A stretch of 64,000 nt of DNA. It comes from Balanoglossus misakiensis (Eukaryota; Hemichordata). The stretch spans positions 5,952,001 to 6,016,000 of the forward strand of contig CM082589.2 of the NCBI GenBank assembly GCA_040954595.2, read 5' to 3'. The notes under the pieces are model-generated. The model saw only the letters and a program-made list of their open reading frames with translations, did no database searches and was not told the origin of the DNA. Made by a program: the position numbers and the translations under genes. Shown one piece after another: positions 1 to 13,273 of this stretch; within the stretch, counting starts at the first letter, position 1; every line of letters begins with the position of its first letter.

Positions 1-1774
1 TAAATGAGCGTCAGAGGGCCCCAGACTATGGTCGCCATGGTGATCACTTGGTCACCGCCGATGCGGTCACTCAGGAGACCAGACAGGATTTGCGTGGAGA
101 CGTAGCCCCAGAAGAAGCTGGACAACACGAGGCCCTGTAAGAATAGTAATGAAAATATGTGAGGTGTACTAGAAAATGGACATGCCAATAATGAATGTTG
201 GCGATTGTGGGCTCTTGATGGCGTTTTGGTTGCTGTGGCAATAGGCCAAGGCCTATATGATGGCGATTTTTGGAAGGAGTCAAATTAGAAGAAATGAGAG
301 AAGTCAAAACCTCGGCATGAAATAAGATCTCAAACTATTCAAACCATACAGTGATAATCATCAGAGATATAAAACATGTCAAAAACGGCACAGTAGTCTA
401 CAAGAATTTAGAAGAATATTGAAGTCCGTCATCTTATGTTCTCCACGTTCACAATGTTGGCTATCGCACCACACCACAAAGCAAATCTCCCATGATGTGC
501 TAAACAGCCACAAATCCCTATCCTCATATTCAACATCTGCAACCTTACCGTTTCAGACTTGTCCCAATCGAACTCTGTTGACATGGCAACGGCACTGAGA
601 GGCATGCAGTTTCGACAGGAGTATGTAAGCGTCGTCAATGTAAAAAGAGCTGTGCCCCATACATAAGTCTCTTTCCTGAAATGAACGTGTAAAAATCAAA
701 ACTACATTTAACCAGCTTTGTAGTAACAGATATCAATATACAGTAACTGTAAGCAATAAGCTGAATATACTGTATGTAGGTACATGTATATACGGCAAGA
801 ACGACGTTAGTACATATTCAGCTCAATAATTTGTATGTAACGGCAGTACACTGTGCGATGGATCAGGCGGCAATAAATGTAGTTGAAAATGGTGCAGAGG
901 TCTGTAGTTAATGACCAGGATTTGCCGACAGATGCCACGAAAACAAAATTTGGAATCACAGTATCCCAAAATATGAAGACGAGCTAAAACAACATGTACT
1001 ATGAATATCAGAGTACCCGTGTATTTACAAGTACTGAAATAGAACCAGAGATTTAAAGGTATACGGTCACCTATGGAAATTTAGCTACAGTTACCATGGC
1101 AAATTGAGATCTAGGCAAGCAAATATCTTTAGTGGTTGGCACACGCAAAAAAGCGCCGACATGATGTTCTTTAGAACACCCAGATACGCCGTTTTTGCCA
1201 TGTATGGACATATGTAAATTGGAGGTGACCGTATAATAGTTCTGCTTCCTGTCGTGGAATTATTGAAACACAACATTGCATTCACATTCTGCATTTGATT
1301 TAAAATAAAATCACCTCCCTTGATGAACTCAGCAGACTGGTGCAATGAGAACCGGGGCTTGAGATTTGCATAAAAATGTCGCCATAGGCAACAGCTGAAG
1401 TAGGGATCAGTGAAGCCAATATGTGCCAGACAATATTGGTAGAATGCAGCAGAAAATTTCGTTCCCATCTAGTCGGCTGCACTTATAAAAATGGGACCTT
1501 ACCCTAAAAATTGTTACAAAAGGTTTCTCAATGTTTTTTTTCTGTAATATTAAATATCCTTAATAACATATTAAAAGTTTACCAAATACGAGGTTCCGCC
1601 CTCATTTGAGAGGCCAATCCGCGTCTGCGAAGAACAGTAAACATGCCGAACGTACCTGCTCCAATAATTGGAACGATTACTGCACTCCCTATCATCGATT
1701 TGGGCTACGTCATCTTCAAGGAGTCGCTCGGTCGGTGAAACCAATTCTTCGCTTGGATCGTCGTCGAGGTCCAT
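1..1774 (-). CDS. SLC17A9: SLC17A9 (VNUT)-like vesicular nucleotide transporter, 5' part only
   Basis: Partial gene running off the left edge. Three coding exons: 1656-1774 (ATG at 1774), 549-675 and 1-134 (continues). The joined frame is open across both introns (phases 2 and 0). The acidic N-terminus (MDLDDDPSEELVSPTERLL) leads into NYWSRKETYVWGTALF, then TYSCRNCMPLSAVAMS and LSSFFWGYVSTQ, and LSDRIGGDQV. These match the first two membrane segments and the DRxGG loop of SLC17 major facilitator transporters, closest to SLC17A9. Members of that family load ATP and other nucleotides into secretory vesicles using membrane potential and chloride. A two-residue WSR motif before the first membrane segment is shared with vertebrate SLC17A9. 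Other SLC17 members (sialin, VGLUT) fit less well. The remaining roughly ten membrane segments lie outside the window. Confidence 0.85.
1053..1236. repeat. TTAA-ended MITE family A, copy 1
   Basis: Copy of a repeat of about 185 bp seen five times here. It starts TTAAAGGTATACGGTCACC and ends GGTGACCGTATA, an imperfect inverted repeat. It lies in intron 1 of the SLC17A9-like gene. The shared internal block includes CAGTTACCATGG, GAGATCTAG and CATATGTAAATT. No coding capacity, so non-autonomous if mobile. Confidence 0.75.
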
Positions 1775-2292
1775 ATTTTTCCACGCCAGCGTACGCTACA
1801 GCTCGGGTAAAGGATATACTTACAGCCGGCGCCGATCACAGTTTGTTCGCGTGACCTTCCGGCGACCTTGATAACCCTGACCTAATGTGTAAACATAAAA
1901 CATGCCATGTAGACTGGGTCTGGCCGCCTTATCATGCAAAAAAACGTGGTTCATCTGATCACGACCCCGCACCTCAACAATGGCGACCTATATAAACGTA
2001 AGTTGATCCCAGAAGAGCGTGTTGCTGTACGAAGCACTTCAATTCAGTTTACACGCGACTAGCTGTGTCTCTTTCCAGTCAGATGTGGGAAATAAACTTA
2101 AAGCGAAAACGAACACACTTCAGCAAGCTACACACCGTACCTAATCACATTTTTGGCACATTCTTTTCTTTGGAAACTCCCTGATGCAATTTTTCACAAG
2201 GAAATCATGATGTAATCACATATCAAACTGCAACTCGATTCACCAAAAATTCCACACAACAAAACATAAACGAAAGCATAAAACTTTCATTT
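1775..2292. other. 5' flank of the SLC17A9-like gene
   Basis: No convincing coding region. This is where the promoter and 5' UTR of the minus-strand transporter gene should lie. Short open frames here overlap the gene's first exon on the wrong strand and match nothing I recognise. From about 2150 the sequence becomes AT-rich and runs into the minisatellite. Confidence 0.4.
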
Positions 2293-4150
2293 GGGTTATA
2301 GCTCATGAAAATTGTCAAAAATGACAAATTCCCGACTTTGCGAACTTTGGTGATTTTGTCTTTCTTGGACATTTTCATGGGTTATAGCTCATGAAAATTT
2401 TCAAAAAAATGACCAATTCCCGACTTTGCGAACTTTGGTGATTTCGTCATTTTGAAACATTTTTCATGGGTTATAGCTCATGAAAATTGCCCAAAATGAC
2501 AAATTCTCGACTTTGCGAACTTTGGTGATTTTGTCTTTCTTGGACATTTTCATGGGTTATAGCTCATGAAAATTTTCAAAAAAATGACAAATTCCCGACT
2601 TTGCGAACTTTGGTGATTTTGTCATTTTGGGACATTTTTCATGGGTTATAGGTCATGAAAATTGTCAAAAATGACAAATTCCCGACTTTGCGAACTTCGG
2701 TGATTTTGTCATTTTGGGACATTTTTCATGGGTTATAGCTCATGAAAATTGTCAAAAATGGCAAATTCTTGACTTTGCGAACTTTGGTGATTTCGTCATT
2801 TTGAAACATTTTTCATGGGTTATAGCTCATGAAAATTGCCCAAAATGACAAATTCTCGACTTTGCGAACTTTCGTGATTTTGTCTTTCTTGGACATTTTC
2901 ATGGGTTATAGCTCATAAAAATTTTCAAAAAAATTACAAATTCCCGACTTTGCGAACTTTGGTGATTTTGTCATTTTGGGACATTTTTCATGGGTTATAG
3001 CTCATGAAAATTGCCCAAAATGACAAATTCTCGACTTTGCGAACTTTCGTGATTTTGTCATTTTGGGACATTTTTCATGGGTTATAGCTCATGAAAATTG
3101 TCCAAAATGACGAATTGCCGACTTTGCGAACTTTGGTGATTTTGTCATTTTGGGACATTTTTCATGGGTTATAGCTCATGAAAATTGTCAAAAATGACAA
3201 TTCCCGACTTTGCGAACTTCGGTGATTTTGTCATTTTGGGACATTTTTCGTGGGTTATAGCTCATGAAAATTGTCAAAAATGTCAAATTCTCGACTTTGC
3301 GAACTTTCGTGATTTTGTCATTTTAAAGACTTTTTTTCATGGGTTATAGCTCATGAAAATTGTCAAAAATGACAAATTGCCGACTTTGCGAACTTTGGTG
3401 ATTTTGTCATTTTAAAGACTTTTTTCATGGGTTATAGCTCATGAAAATTGTCCAAAATGACGAATTGCCGACTTTGCGAACTTTGGTGATTTTGTCATTT
3501 TGGGACATTTTTCGTGGGTTATAGCGCATGAAAATTGTCAAAAATGGCAAATTCTTGACTTTGCCAACTTTGGTGATTTTGTCATTTTGGGACATTTTTC
3601 ATGGGTTATAGCTCATGAAAATTGTCAAAAATGACAATTCCCGACTTTGCGAACTTCGGTGATTTTGTCATTTTGGGACATTTTTCGTGGGTTATAGCTC
3701 ATGAAAATTGTCAAAAATGACAAATTCTCGACTTTGCGAACTTTCGTGATTTTGTCATTTTGAAACATTTTTCATGGGTTATAGCTCATGAAAATTGTCA
3801 AAATGACAAATTCCCGACTTTGCGAATTTCGGTGATTTTGTCATTTTGAAACATTTTTCATGGGTTATAGCTCATGAAAATTGCCCAAAATGACAAATTC
3901 TCGACTTTGCGAACTTTCGTGATTTTGTCTTTCTTGGACATTTTCATGGGTTATAGCTCATAAAATTTTTCAAAAAAATGACAAATTCCCGACTTTGCGA
4001 ACTTTGGTGATTTTGTCATTTTGGGACATTTTTCGTGGGTTATAGCTCATGAAATTGTCAAAAATGACAAATTCCCGACATTGCGAACTTTGATGATATT
4101 GTCATTTTAAAGACTTTTTATGGGTTGTAATAACTCATGACAATTATCAA
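2293..4150. repeat. Minisatellite, about 22 units of about 87 bp
   Basis: The core GGGTTATAGCTCATGAAAAT recurs at 2293, 2379, 2468, 2554, 2643, 2730, 2817, 2903, 2992, 3079, 3166, 3252, 3341, 3429, 3516, 3603, 3689, 3776, 3862, 3948, 4036 and, degraded, 4122. Spacing is 85 to 89 bp. Each unit has a left arm (CATGAAAATTGTCAAAAATG), a central block (CCGACTTTGCGAACTTTGG) and a right arm (CATTTTGGGACATTTTTCATG without its last base) that is nearly the reverse complement of the left arm. Units differ by small changes (TTTCTTGGACA or TTTAAAGAC in place of TTTTGGGACA). No frame is open through it. Confidence 0.97.
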
Positions 4151-6724
4151 AAAACGACAAATGTCAAAATACCTTATGAGAGGCAGTAACTGGCGCCAAT
4201 GAAAACGCAATATTCCATAATCATGATTTATTTTTCCATAAACAAAATCAATACACCGACATACATGAAGGTACATCAAGGTACATGTATACAAGAAAGT
4301 GTTTTAACATACATGTAGCTAGGGGGTTTTCAGGGCCATTTAGCTCAATGGTCATTTTAAGTTCATTAACAAATGAGAGTACCGGGCACTCTTACAAAAC
4401 ATCTGGTACCCCTAACTTTGTCAAGCTGCAGACGAAGTTCCGAAAATGGTGAACATTGTGAAGAAACCAAGGACTGCATTTGTCATGAGACACTAGTTAG
4501 CGAAAAATGTTAACGTCAGCAAAAGTCACACTTTTAAAGAATCAAACTATCCAATGGTGTAGACGTAACAGGGCTTGTTGTAGATTAAAAACAGAATGTG
4601 TCACTTGAGGTGGTACAACTTCGTAACCCCATTCTGAAAAATTCATGAAAGTTTATTAAAATGCACATAATGTGACCATTTTATAATCTATGCCAGCACA
4701 CCATTTGTCGAAAAAAAATTGAATGGCCATCTTCTGGCAGATCACACAAGCTTTAAACATAAGCCTAAGTAAGTGGTGACCCCTAACCCCGCAAGCAAAA
4801 AAAATGGCATACGTTTACTGGTTACAACTCATTTCATTCAAATGTAAAGTCAAAAACGACAGAAGGTCAGTAAGATTAGCCCATTAAACTACCTTTGCAT
4901 AATATTTAAATCCTCTATACCACATAAGAACATCCCTATAGGATCAAGCTGGAATTTGTCCAGCACTCAAGGTATCTAAACACAGTGGGGCCGGCCATGC
5001 CTCAAGATGGGCCACTGTTTTCAGCCAAACTGCCAGTTTAAATACGTTCCCACTAAAATCACTTCTACAAACAATTCCCCCGATATTAACACTTGACAAG
5101 TCAGTTCTCATGAAGGACCCTGGCACCCGTGATTCAGCAAGTGACAACTAATTTCTTGCGTGGTCGGAATTTTTGGAATTCTATCTCGCGTTTCGTACAG
5201 AAAAGATTCTACCGGTAACTATATCACCCTTTTGTCTTTGAAGTTTATTTCTCTGAAGTGGAATTTCACTGACTGGTAAACCTATTCACTCATTGGGTTC
5301 GATCTACCCAAATCCGAGGAAAACTTATTTTTCTCCTACTCCCTTCCCTGATGGAAAAGTAGTTCAGAGGAATTGGAAACACTACGAATAGTGCTAACTG
5401 ACACACAAATTGGACATGAGAATATTATACCACATCTCGTGGGATGAAATTCATCAATATTGTTTCAATAAATATACAGCCTTGAAAACAAAATGATTAT
5501 AAAATTTGTTAATTGAAGGTAAAACTGGTAAATGCCAAGATAAATTTAGTTTGGAAATCTACTGTTTGTTTCCAAACTAATACTGCCAATTCTAGCATTC
5601 TGGACCAATGCATGGATTCTACACAATGGATGTAAACTACACATTGTATTACTGACGCACATGTACCATTACAACTTTTTAACGGATAACAGCTAGAATG
5701 TTTTTAGTCTAACCACGACAGCTGCAAGATGGCACACAGTTACCACAGAAGTTGGTAATCACAAAAAAAATTTCTTGATCGGCACTGAAAATTCAACTCT
5801 CAAAATTCCAGTGTTTAATTTCGTTTTTACTCACACATGCAGAAGCACCTGTCATAATTCAACTCCGCCATGGCCGAGATGATTGTGCGGTTTTCAGAGC
5901 GTGCGCCAATTTTTTTTATTTATTGCCATAGTTTCGAAGCACTGACAGTTATTATAGGTTTAGCATGAGCAGATGCAATTGGCCATTTTCATGACCCCAA
6001 TATGACCTTACATCCTTGTACTTCCTGTATGAGATTGTCAAAATTCAACATTTTGGCACAAGAATTGTGTAAAATCTATCTAGAAAAAGAGTCACCTCAG
6101 TAATTCAGTGTGTAATTCATTGACTACAGCTGCAATTATAGAGTTTTTGTAGAGTTATTCGTCAGACTGATGGATTCATACAAACAGCAGTACATGTACG
6201 AGGATGTTAGGTCATGTTGGGGTCAAAAAATGGCCTATTACAGAAACAATCAACTAAGTTTGAGAAATCAACATTATGAAATTTGGCAAAGACACAACAC
6301 AGCTTTCATAAATGTTTTAAAAGTCTAATTAATAAAGTCTCTTATCAAAAACTGAAAGCACATTTCAGAAAAAAAGTGGCAAAAACTGAATGCATAGCCT
6401 TCATATCTCAATATGAAAAGCACTTGATTACATTTCTAAACATGTCAACACATTTTGTGACACAAATGAAATGAATGCGATTTTATGAGATCATACCAAA
6501 TTACTGGGTTTGTCATTTTTGTTGGACACAAGTACAAATTTAAAAGCAGCCCGCCCTCTAGAGTCTACACAAATCAAGGTAAACGTAGACCCAAGAATTA
6601 TCCATCTTGTAAAAAAAATCAGTCTTTTCTTCTTCTAGTAAATACAATAAATTACAGAAATCTTTGTGTCTGTCTGTCTGTCTCTTGTCAGTGTGCTTTT
6701 TGGTATTCCTGAGGTCGATTCTCT
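4151..6724. other. AT-rich intergenic stretch, nothing recognised
   Basis: Between the minisatellite and the NUDT3-like stop codon. Only short open frames without homology or plausible splice partners. Probably intergenic DNA plus the 3' UTR of the NUDT3-like gene at its right end. A short TCTG run lies near 6670. Confidence 0.5.
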
Positions 6725-9700
6725 TCACCTAGATTTCAGCGCTTCTATAAGGAACAGTTTTTGGAGCGGTTTATGACCCCCAAGAAGACACACTGCCTCA
6801 TCCACTGGGAACCACTTTCTTTCTCTGCCTGCAAAAAAGTTAAATAAACACGGAATTTACACTTTTGAGCTGAAGATGTTCCAGTCTCACCAACAGATGT
6901 AGCCCATACTTTTGAATGCATTATCCCTACTGGATATGGTCAAAAATTGTCCCTGGCAAAAACCTTATGTACTATAACGGCTTGGACAAAAATTAGAGTG
7001 AGGGTGATGTATTTAATGGATGGTGGGTGGGACTGGGTCATTTTTCGTACAAGGGTTACTGAAAGGTCATATTTCATGTGACCGCATTTTGAAAACCACC
7101 ACCCATTACAATCACTTCCGTTCTGTTGACAGGTGAATATTTCCGATGGCAGAAACTCTCAAAAATACAGATAAACAGCAATCTGTTCCACCGTGGCATA
7201 TTATTAACTTAGCAACCGCTGTGAGTATGCACTATGTGTATATATGCCATGCATATTAAGTTTTCAACATCGCAAGACGTGAAACTTTATAATGTCAAAC
7301 ATCGTCATCAGCTGCTAGTCTTAATGGGCATTTATAGGAAACAGACACGCTCGGATAGATGACTTCGGGGGGAACTTGTTCTGAACGCAACTGTTCGATC
7401 GATAGCAAGTGACAAACTCTGGCACTCAGCCATATCAGATAGCTGATGTTTGAGGTCACCTTCTGACCTGTTTTATTCTGTCTGCTTCCATATGTTCGTG
7501 GCCCACACAATAGTGTAGACATTACACTCTTTACCTGGCCTGCTTTTTTACGGATGAATTGTTTGATGAGACAGACAGACAGCTAAAGCATACTATGAGG
7601 TTATTACGAAAATACCGCAAAGTATGCACGAGGACATTAGCGCTGAGTATCGCTCGACGCGTAGCGGAGGGCGATGCACTGCGCTAATGTCCACGTTGGA
7701 GTGGGGGCGCCTTGAAACCGTCCGCATAACAACGCATACCTGTACACGGTGAGTTGGGGCGCCTTGAAACCTAAAACTTATTTAACGCGCGTTCCGTACG
7801 TACCGTTCTGTACGGCTTTTTATTGCACACCAAAATCTATTGTTCTCGGCACTAGATGTATAATACTGACTTTTCTCTGTTGCAAGCCCTAATCACCTGT
7901 TCTGAGAGTATAATTTCTTTACACGCAAAGCTGTCCGCCGTGCGGAGAGTGAAAATAATTACTTGTAGGCTTTGGGGCATGGGTTAGAAACGATACCATG
8001 GTAACTAGAACAAAGCAATTTCACTACTAGATAATGCTTTTTTTCTCCTGGATACCAGTGACAAAACAGAAACTCGTCTGCCGAGAAATTCTCAGGTCCT
8101 GGGAAGAGTATTACGAATACAGCACAAAAACCGTTATGTAAAGCTTCACAATGAATAGTCACGTCTACACCTGACAACATTTCAGAGGCACTTTTTGTGT
8201 TCTACTAGAATTTTCTGGAAGTCTCTATTTGGTAGGATTTCCCAAATATCTCATATTGGCCGGTCGCCACAGACCAGATTTCCATGGTAAAGATGGACCT
8301 CTAAACAGAGAAATAGGGGTGTAAGGGTATCTTACCAATATGTTTTTTATCTTCCCAGGACTCCAGTTCTTCTGAAACCACCAATGCATACACACGAGTC
8401 CTATGTTTCCGTTCTTCATTTTCAAATACACCCACACACCTGCCAAGTCGACCCTTCACTCCAGCCTGCGAGAAAGTGAAATAAGGACAATCATGTATGG
8501 GTTATTCACAGGCTTCTATTAGATTTCAAATCACACTGTTTGCTGACAGACCAAGTCACTCAATGAAAAGAATATCCAATTAACACAAGCTCCCTGAAGG
8601 TAGGAGAGCCCTCGAGCCCTGCAATTATTCTATCACCCTTTCATCAACTTGTCAGTTAATGATTATTTCTCAAAAACAGGGCTATCGGTATACATGTGTC
8701 ATCAACTTGTCAAGACTCAGTGAGACCCAAGTTGACAGTTGTCAGTGTCATTTCTCCTCCAACCTACCTCTTCAATCGTTTCTCTCATCGCTGCCATCCC
8801 AGGGTCCTCCTCGGGTTCAACACCGCCGCCCGGGACGACCCATCTGTCGGGAGTACTGCTACTGGACACCAGTAAAATCTGTGGAAACAATAAAACAAAT
8901 TATATGATGGTTACACTACAGTCTACAATGGGCCTCGGTGCTTGACTTTTGTCATTTAGCAAATGACGCACATTTCTCCATTTCACGACTGAAATAATCA
9001 TGTTGAACGATAAAATAACTATTATGCAGATATAGTTATAAAGGCGTGGTGTAATGAAATGCTGCGAGATGGAATTACACAATATTATGACATAATGAAA
9101 GATGATACAAGACTGTACGCTGCAGTAGCTGCGACCTTTTAACTGTACATTATGATTGCGATATCTACCGGTATCGTACTCAACTTCAAACTTCGGACTG
9201 ATACAAAATGAGACTTTATTTCACTTTTCTACATTCAATTGCCTAGTAAGGTTTAGCTGTTAACCCTCTCACCCTCAGTTCCCTCTATAGAGGTCCCACT
9301 TTACCATATGGAACAATGGGTTTGGACTGAACCATGGTGGTGAAAGGGTTAATTAAAAAAATGCCAGCCCTCTTTCAATGAAACTTCCATTTAGGCAATG
9401 TGATGCCTTGCGCTCCAACTACATAACGATAGGTTAAAGTTCATAATGGGTCAAAGGTGAAACCCTTTGCACTTTATGTAAAAATATCTTGTACATTGTG
9501 CAAGAGATTGGCAAGATAGATAGCTACGCTATATAAATTCGATATGATTGAACTTTTTGCAGAGTTTTAATAGGCTGATTAATAACACTACAGCTTCAAA
9601 TATTGTTTATTTCGTATCGTTTACAGTGGATAGGCTTGATTCGCTTGTAGTAAAAGCTCTCAGATAATTTTGTAGAATTTAGCAATTCGCATATTTCTTC

Positions 9701-12700
9701 TTCAGAGTTTGGCCTACAATTGAACCACTATCAGCAGCAGTCATATACCTTAATTTTTTACTGAAAGGCTGTGGGATTATTCAATTTCGCAAACATGGAA
9801 GAGAGATTTATGGCCTAGTTTGATGGCTGACTTTTGTAAGTCACTCAAATTCTCTTAAAATAATTCCAGTTTTCCTATAGAACTGTGGGAAGGGGTGCAA
9901 TCTTTAAAACAACGCTCCCTGTACATATACATTGTACTTGTTCACTTGTACAGCAAACATGATCAGGGGTTTCAACTATTGCCAAAAATAAACCCTTGTG
10001 GGAGTACACTACAATATAATTGCACAACACCAGTGTAGCTGGTGAACAGTGCTAATTCTCAGACGTTTCACTCGACACATCATGAATTCAGATTAGCGTC
10101 GTACGTGCCTTCAAAGACATATCAGTCTTTAACTTCTTGTTGTACTTTATTCAAGCATGTATACATGTACCTTAAACTCTCAGTGGTTGCAGACAGTTTT
10201 TTTCTACTTGGCAAACCAAATTTAATTACCAATTTATGTATTTTGGATAAAATTTTATTACAGAATTTAAATTTTATGGCAGTAAGCAAGCAAATGAATG
10301 TATGACCATTTTCCTTGCAGGCAAAATAAACTTTATCTTTCTTCTGTTTTGAATTTTATGTGTGTCACTGTGGATTTTTTTCTTTAAATGAAGTGGATGA
10401 CATCTCTGTCAATCATTACACTGTGAAGTCACAGAGAAATGCCTGGACATTAAATGAAGAGAAACGTTGTGTTGTTGTGATTGTCGTATATTACCCCTGA
10501 CATCTTGGCAACTGTGTTAACCACCATTATCACATGATCGGAGCCATTAAATCTATTTTTGGCTGAAACTTAAAGTCATAAATTAAAACAGGAGGAAGTA
10601 CTGGTGTTTTAACTTTTTTGCCACTGTCACAGGCAAAAAAAATTGTAAAACATTCTTGGCCAAAATTAACTATCTCATAATAGTCATAAACATAATGAAC
10701 TACAGTCATTAATGCCAAAATTGTATCCAACACATTAAGAGCAAAGTTTACTGCAGTAATTTCACCAAAAAAAATAAAATAAGGAAATTGCTGTCTATCA
10801 AGGTGACCTTGGTGTGTTAACCATGACCCAATGACAGTGACCTACTTCTGGTGACACTGGTTATTCAATACAATCATAACGTTACTGGGTGAACTGTCAC
10901 TCGGGACAAAATGTACACGTATTACTGGCTGGGCTCACTGCCAAACACTTATCATTTGATTAGCTCGTCACGTTGGTCGAAAACTCGTGCTGTCCACATG
11001 ACGATCACATGCTCCTGAACTGCGTATATAAATTTTGTCTCTTAAATATACACAGCTGCAGTATTTCTGCCTTTTCGCTTGCACAGATTCTATTCTAGGA
11101 CATCATGAACTTTCAGGGCTTGATACAGGCTCTGAAAATTCACAAGATATATGCCTCGTATATTGTACTGTGTATGTGTGCATGTTTTAAAAGTATATAC
11201 AGTCACCTATGCAAATTTAGCTACAGTTACCATTATGGCCAATCACAGATTTTCAGTGGGTGGCAGACGCATAAAAAAAATCGCCACCATATGTTCTTAA
11301 GAACACTCAAATATGCTATATTTCAGCGTTATATGGGCGTATGTAAATGTGAGGTGACCATATACCTTTAATTCGAAGTCCCATGAGTGAATTTGTGGTT
11401 TTTTTGTGATTTTCATATGAATATCACCGACATATTCATATGAATATCAGCAACAGAATTTTGCAGACTAATTTGCTTGTATGGACTAGACTGGTTTCCA
11501 AGACTACACAACAGTGAAGCTTAACAAAATCCGCAACTAATTCCCGAGCCAGCCACTCAATGCATGCACAGGATTTTCCTTCACACCTATAATAGCATTC
11601 GTGCTTGATCCCAGATTTAAGGTGATGACTGAAGGATTCAACAGACACGCTGGTTGCTATTGGCAACAATGTTCCAAATGTGCACTGATATGCGCGTAAT
11701 ATGACATTCAAACCATCTTCAGATGAAATGCCATAGATCTCTGTTTTGCCTCTACTGCTCAGGACACAGGTCCTGACCAGATAACTGAAAACAATAACAC
11801 TAAATGGACCCAAAGTTCACTTCCCAAGGGGTCAAAGTTGGCTTAATAACTGTCCAAACCATGTCATAGGTTGAAAGGTCAGGAAGATAGGCTGATCTTC
11901 ATCTCATCAGTAGAGGGAATCTTTTTAATTGTATGCAAACTTCTCACATTAACTCTTTCAAACACTCTTTTAAGACACATTTTACTTTGGTTGCTAAGCA
12001 ACAAACATTCAGTCAGACTGAAACCAGAAATAGGCTGGAGCACAGCCTGGAATGTAGAATTAGGGCTTGGCCTTACATGAAGCCATAGACTGACCAGACA
12101 CTGTGTTAAGTGTTTATACTTGGGAGTGAAGTGTTGTTTTGTGAGGGTTTACAGTCATGTAACAATTCTCAATACAAATAGAGTATGATAAACATGTGTT
12201 GGTCCAACAAAGGGTGCTGACCAATATTTACAGACGAGGTGTGCCGTCTGTACAGTTCTTTGCATGGATATGTTTGTTTTTTGGTAGAATCATTTTGAAA
12301 TCAAAGGCTCTGTACTTTTATAAGGAACCAGATGGTGAATATGGTAAAGTCAAACCATTTAAAAAAATATTTGGAATCATGTAAAGGTTCTGAAATTATT
12401 CATGGTAATTCAGTTTAATAGGGTAATTTTAGGCCTATGAGATGCTACATGTAATAAACACAGCTCCCTGCAAATGTCACAATGACCTTCACATCATATC
12501 GTTCCAGCACAAACCCTAACCCTAACCAGGCATATCACCTGACAGCTCTCAATAATTTCTGCCCACCAACCATGATCTTGTAGAGGGGGAAACGCGGGAG
12601 TTTCCCTCGTGCAAAAACAAAACAACCCGAAGCCCACAAGTGCCTGGTTACGTAATCAGATCACCGTTGCTACAGTACATGTCGATCTGGGGTGATGGTA

Positions 12701-13273
12701 TTAAAAACGAAACTGTGATCGATGTGACTTTGAGAGCGATTTGTAGCGTTGTGGGCACCGTGATCTCGTGCTGCAACCGCTACACATCGCTCGCTTTCTA
12801 AAAAGCCGGCTTTCGTAAACGTGTGACCGACGACGACCCCGCGGAAAGTAACCCGGTGGCTACGTGCGGAGTCGTAATTTACGTCTAGTCTGGAATCCAT
12901 ATTTTCTAGGTCACTTTCCGAACAATGGGCAGGAACCACTTTCTGTTCAGTGTACAGGGTCTAGCATCAAAAACATAGGAAGAAATGGAGTCCTCTTATC
13001 AACCAGACCCATAGAAAGATTAATATATAATACACACTCATAGTTCTTGGTTTATAATTGCCGAGGAAATCTACATGCTCGGATCGATTTCTTTCCGTAC
13101 AGTATCAAAACACACTTCACCCGGCCGGTGCATTGTCACTGACAACTCACCTCTTGTTCAGCATCACTTCGGAAACACAGGCATGCAGCCCGTTTACGGA
13201 AACCCTCTGAGTCGTACGTGCGAATCGAGTTAGGTTTATGCTTGACCATCTTCTTCGGAGTTGAGCTGGACAT
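6725..13273 (-). CDS. NUDT3: NUDT3-like diphosphoinositol polyphosphate phosphohydrolase (DIPP)
   Basis: Complete four-exon gene: 13151-13273 (ATG at 13273), 8768-8878, 8336-8465 and 6725-6828 (stop TGA). Total 468 nt, 155 residues, close to vertebrate NUDT3. Exon 1 gives SIRTYDSEGFRKRAACLCFR. Exon 2 gives DRWVVPGGGVEPEEDPGMAA and the start of the Nudix box (GX5EX7REUXEE), completed by AGVKGRLG in exon 3. Then come FENEERKHRTRVYALVV and GRERKWFPVDEAVCLL, the DIPP family signature. Family members hydrolyse diphosphates in inositol pyrophosphates (InsP7, InsP8), diadenosine polyphosphates and, for NUDT3, mRNA caps, in the cytosol. The catalytic glutamates of the REXXEE motif are present (RETIEE). 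Intron 1 is 4.3 kb and holds two repeat copies. Orthology to NUDT3 versus NUDT4/10/11 cannot be separated, since these are vertebrate duplicates. Confidence 0.93.
8270..8332. repeat. Decayed family B MITE next to a NUDT3-like splice donor
   Basis: Shares CCATGGTAAAGATGGACCTC, then AACAGAGAAATAGGGGT and GTAAGGGTAT, with the right two thirds of family B (full copies at 9260, 25827 and elsewhere). The element edge lies about seven bases inside the intron from the donor of exon 3 (exon edge 8336). Confidence 0.6.
9260..9352. repeat. Family B MITE, copy 1
   Basis: About 93 bp, TTAACCCTCTCACC at the left and GGTGAAAGGGTTAA at the right: inverted ends with TTAA at the tips. The core reads AACAATGGGTTTGGACTGAA. 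One of seven copies in the window. In intron 1 of the NUDT3-like gene. Confidence 0.88.
11187..11371. repeat. Family A MITE, copy 2
   Basis: Starts TTTAAAAGTATATACAGTCA and ends GGTGACCATATACCTTTAA, so both inverted ends survive. Same internal blocks as the copies at 1053 and 55793. In intron 1 of the NUDT3-like gene. Confidence 0.85.

Larger units (their letters stand above)
8879..13150 (-). other. Intron 1 of the NUDT3-like gene
   Basis: Holds a family B element (9260-9352) and a family A element (11187-11371), otherwise AT-rich with no exon I can support. A GC-richer patch at about 12600-12950 has an 89-codon open frame on the minus strand with no recognisable match. It may be a CpG-rich regulatory region near the promoter. 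CCCTAACCCTAACC at about 12511 is only two telomere-like units. Confidence 0.6.

Noticed and set aside
1091-1468. 125-codon minus-strand open frame upstream of SLC17A9 exon 2
   Set aside because: Largely the family A repeat and intron sequence.
12505-12527. Telomere-like CCCTAACCCTAACC
   Set aside because: Only two and a half units, with no array; too short to mean anything.
12670-12939. 89-codon minus-strand open frame in NUDT3-like intron 1
   Set aside because: GC-rich but no recognisable domain, no splice partners that extend it and no homologue I know. More likely a CpG-rich flank.
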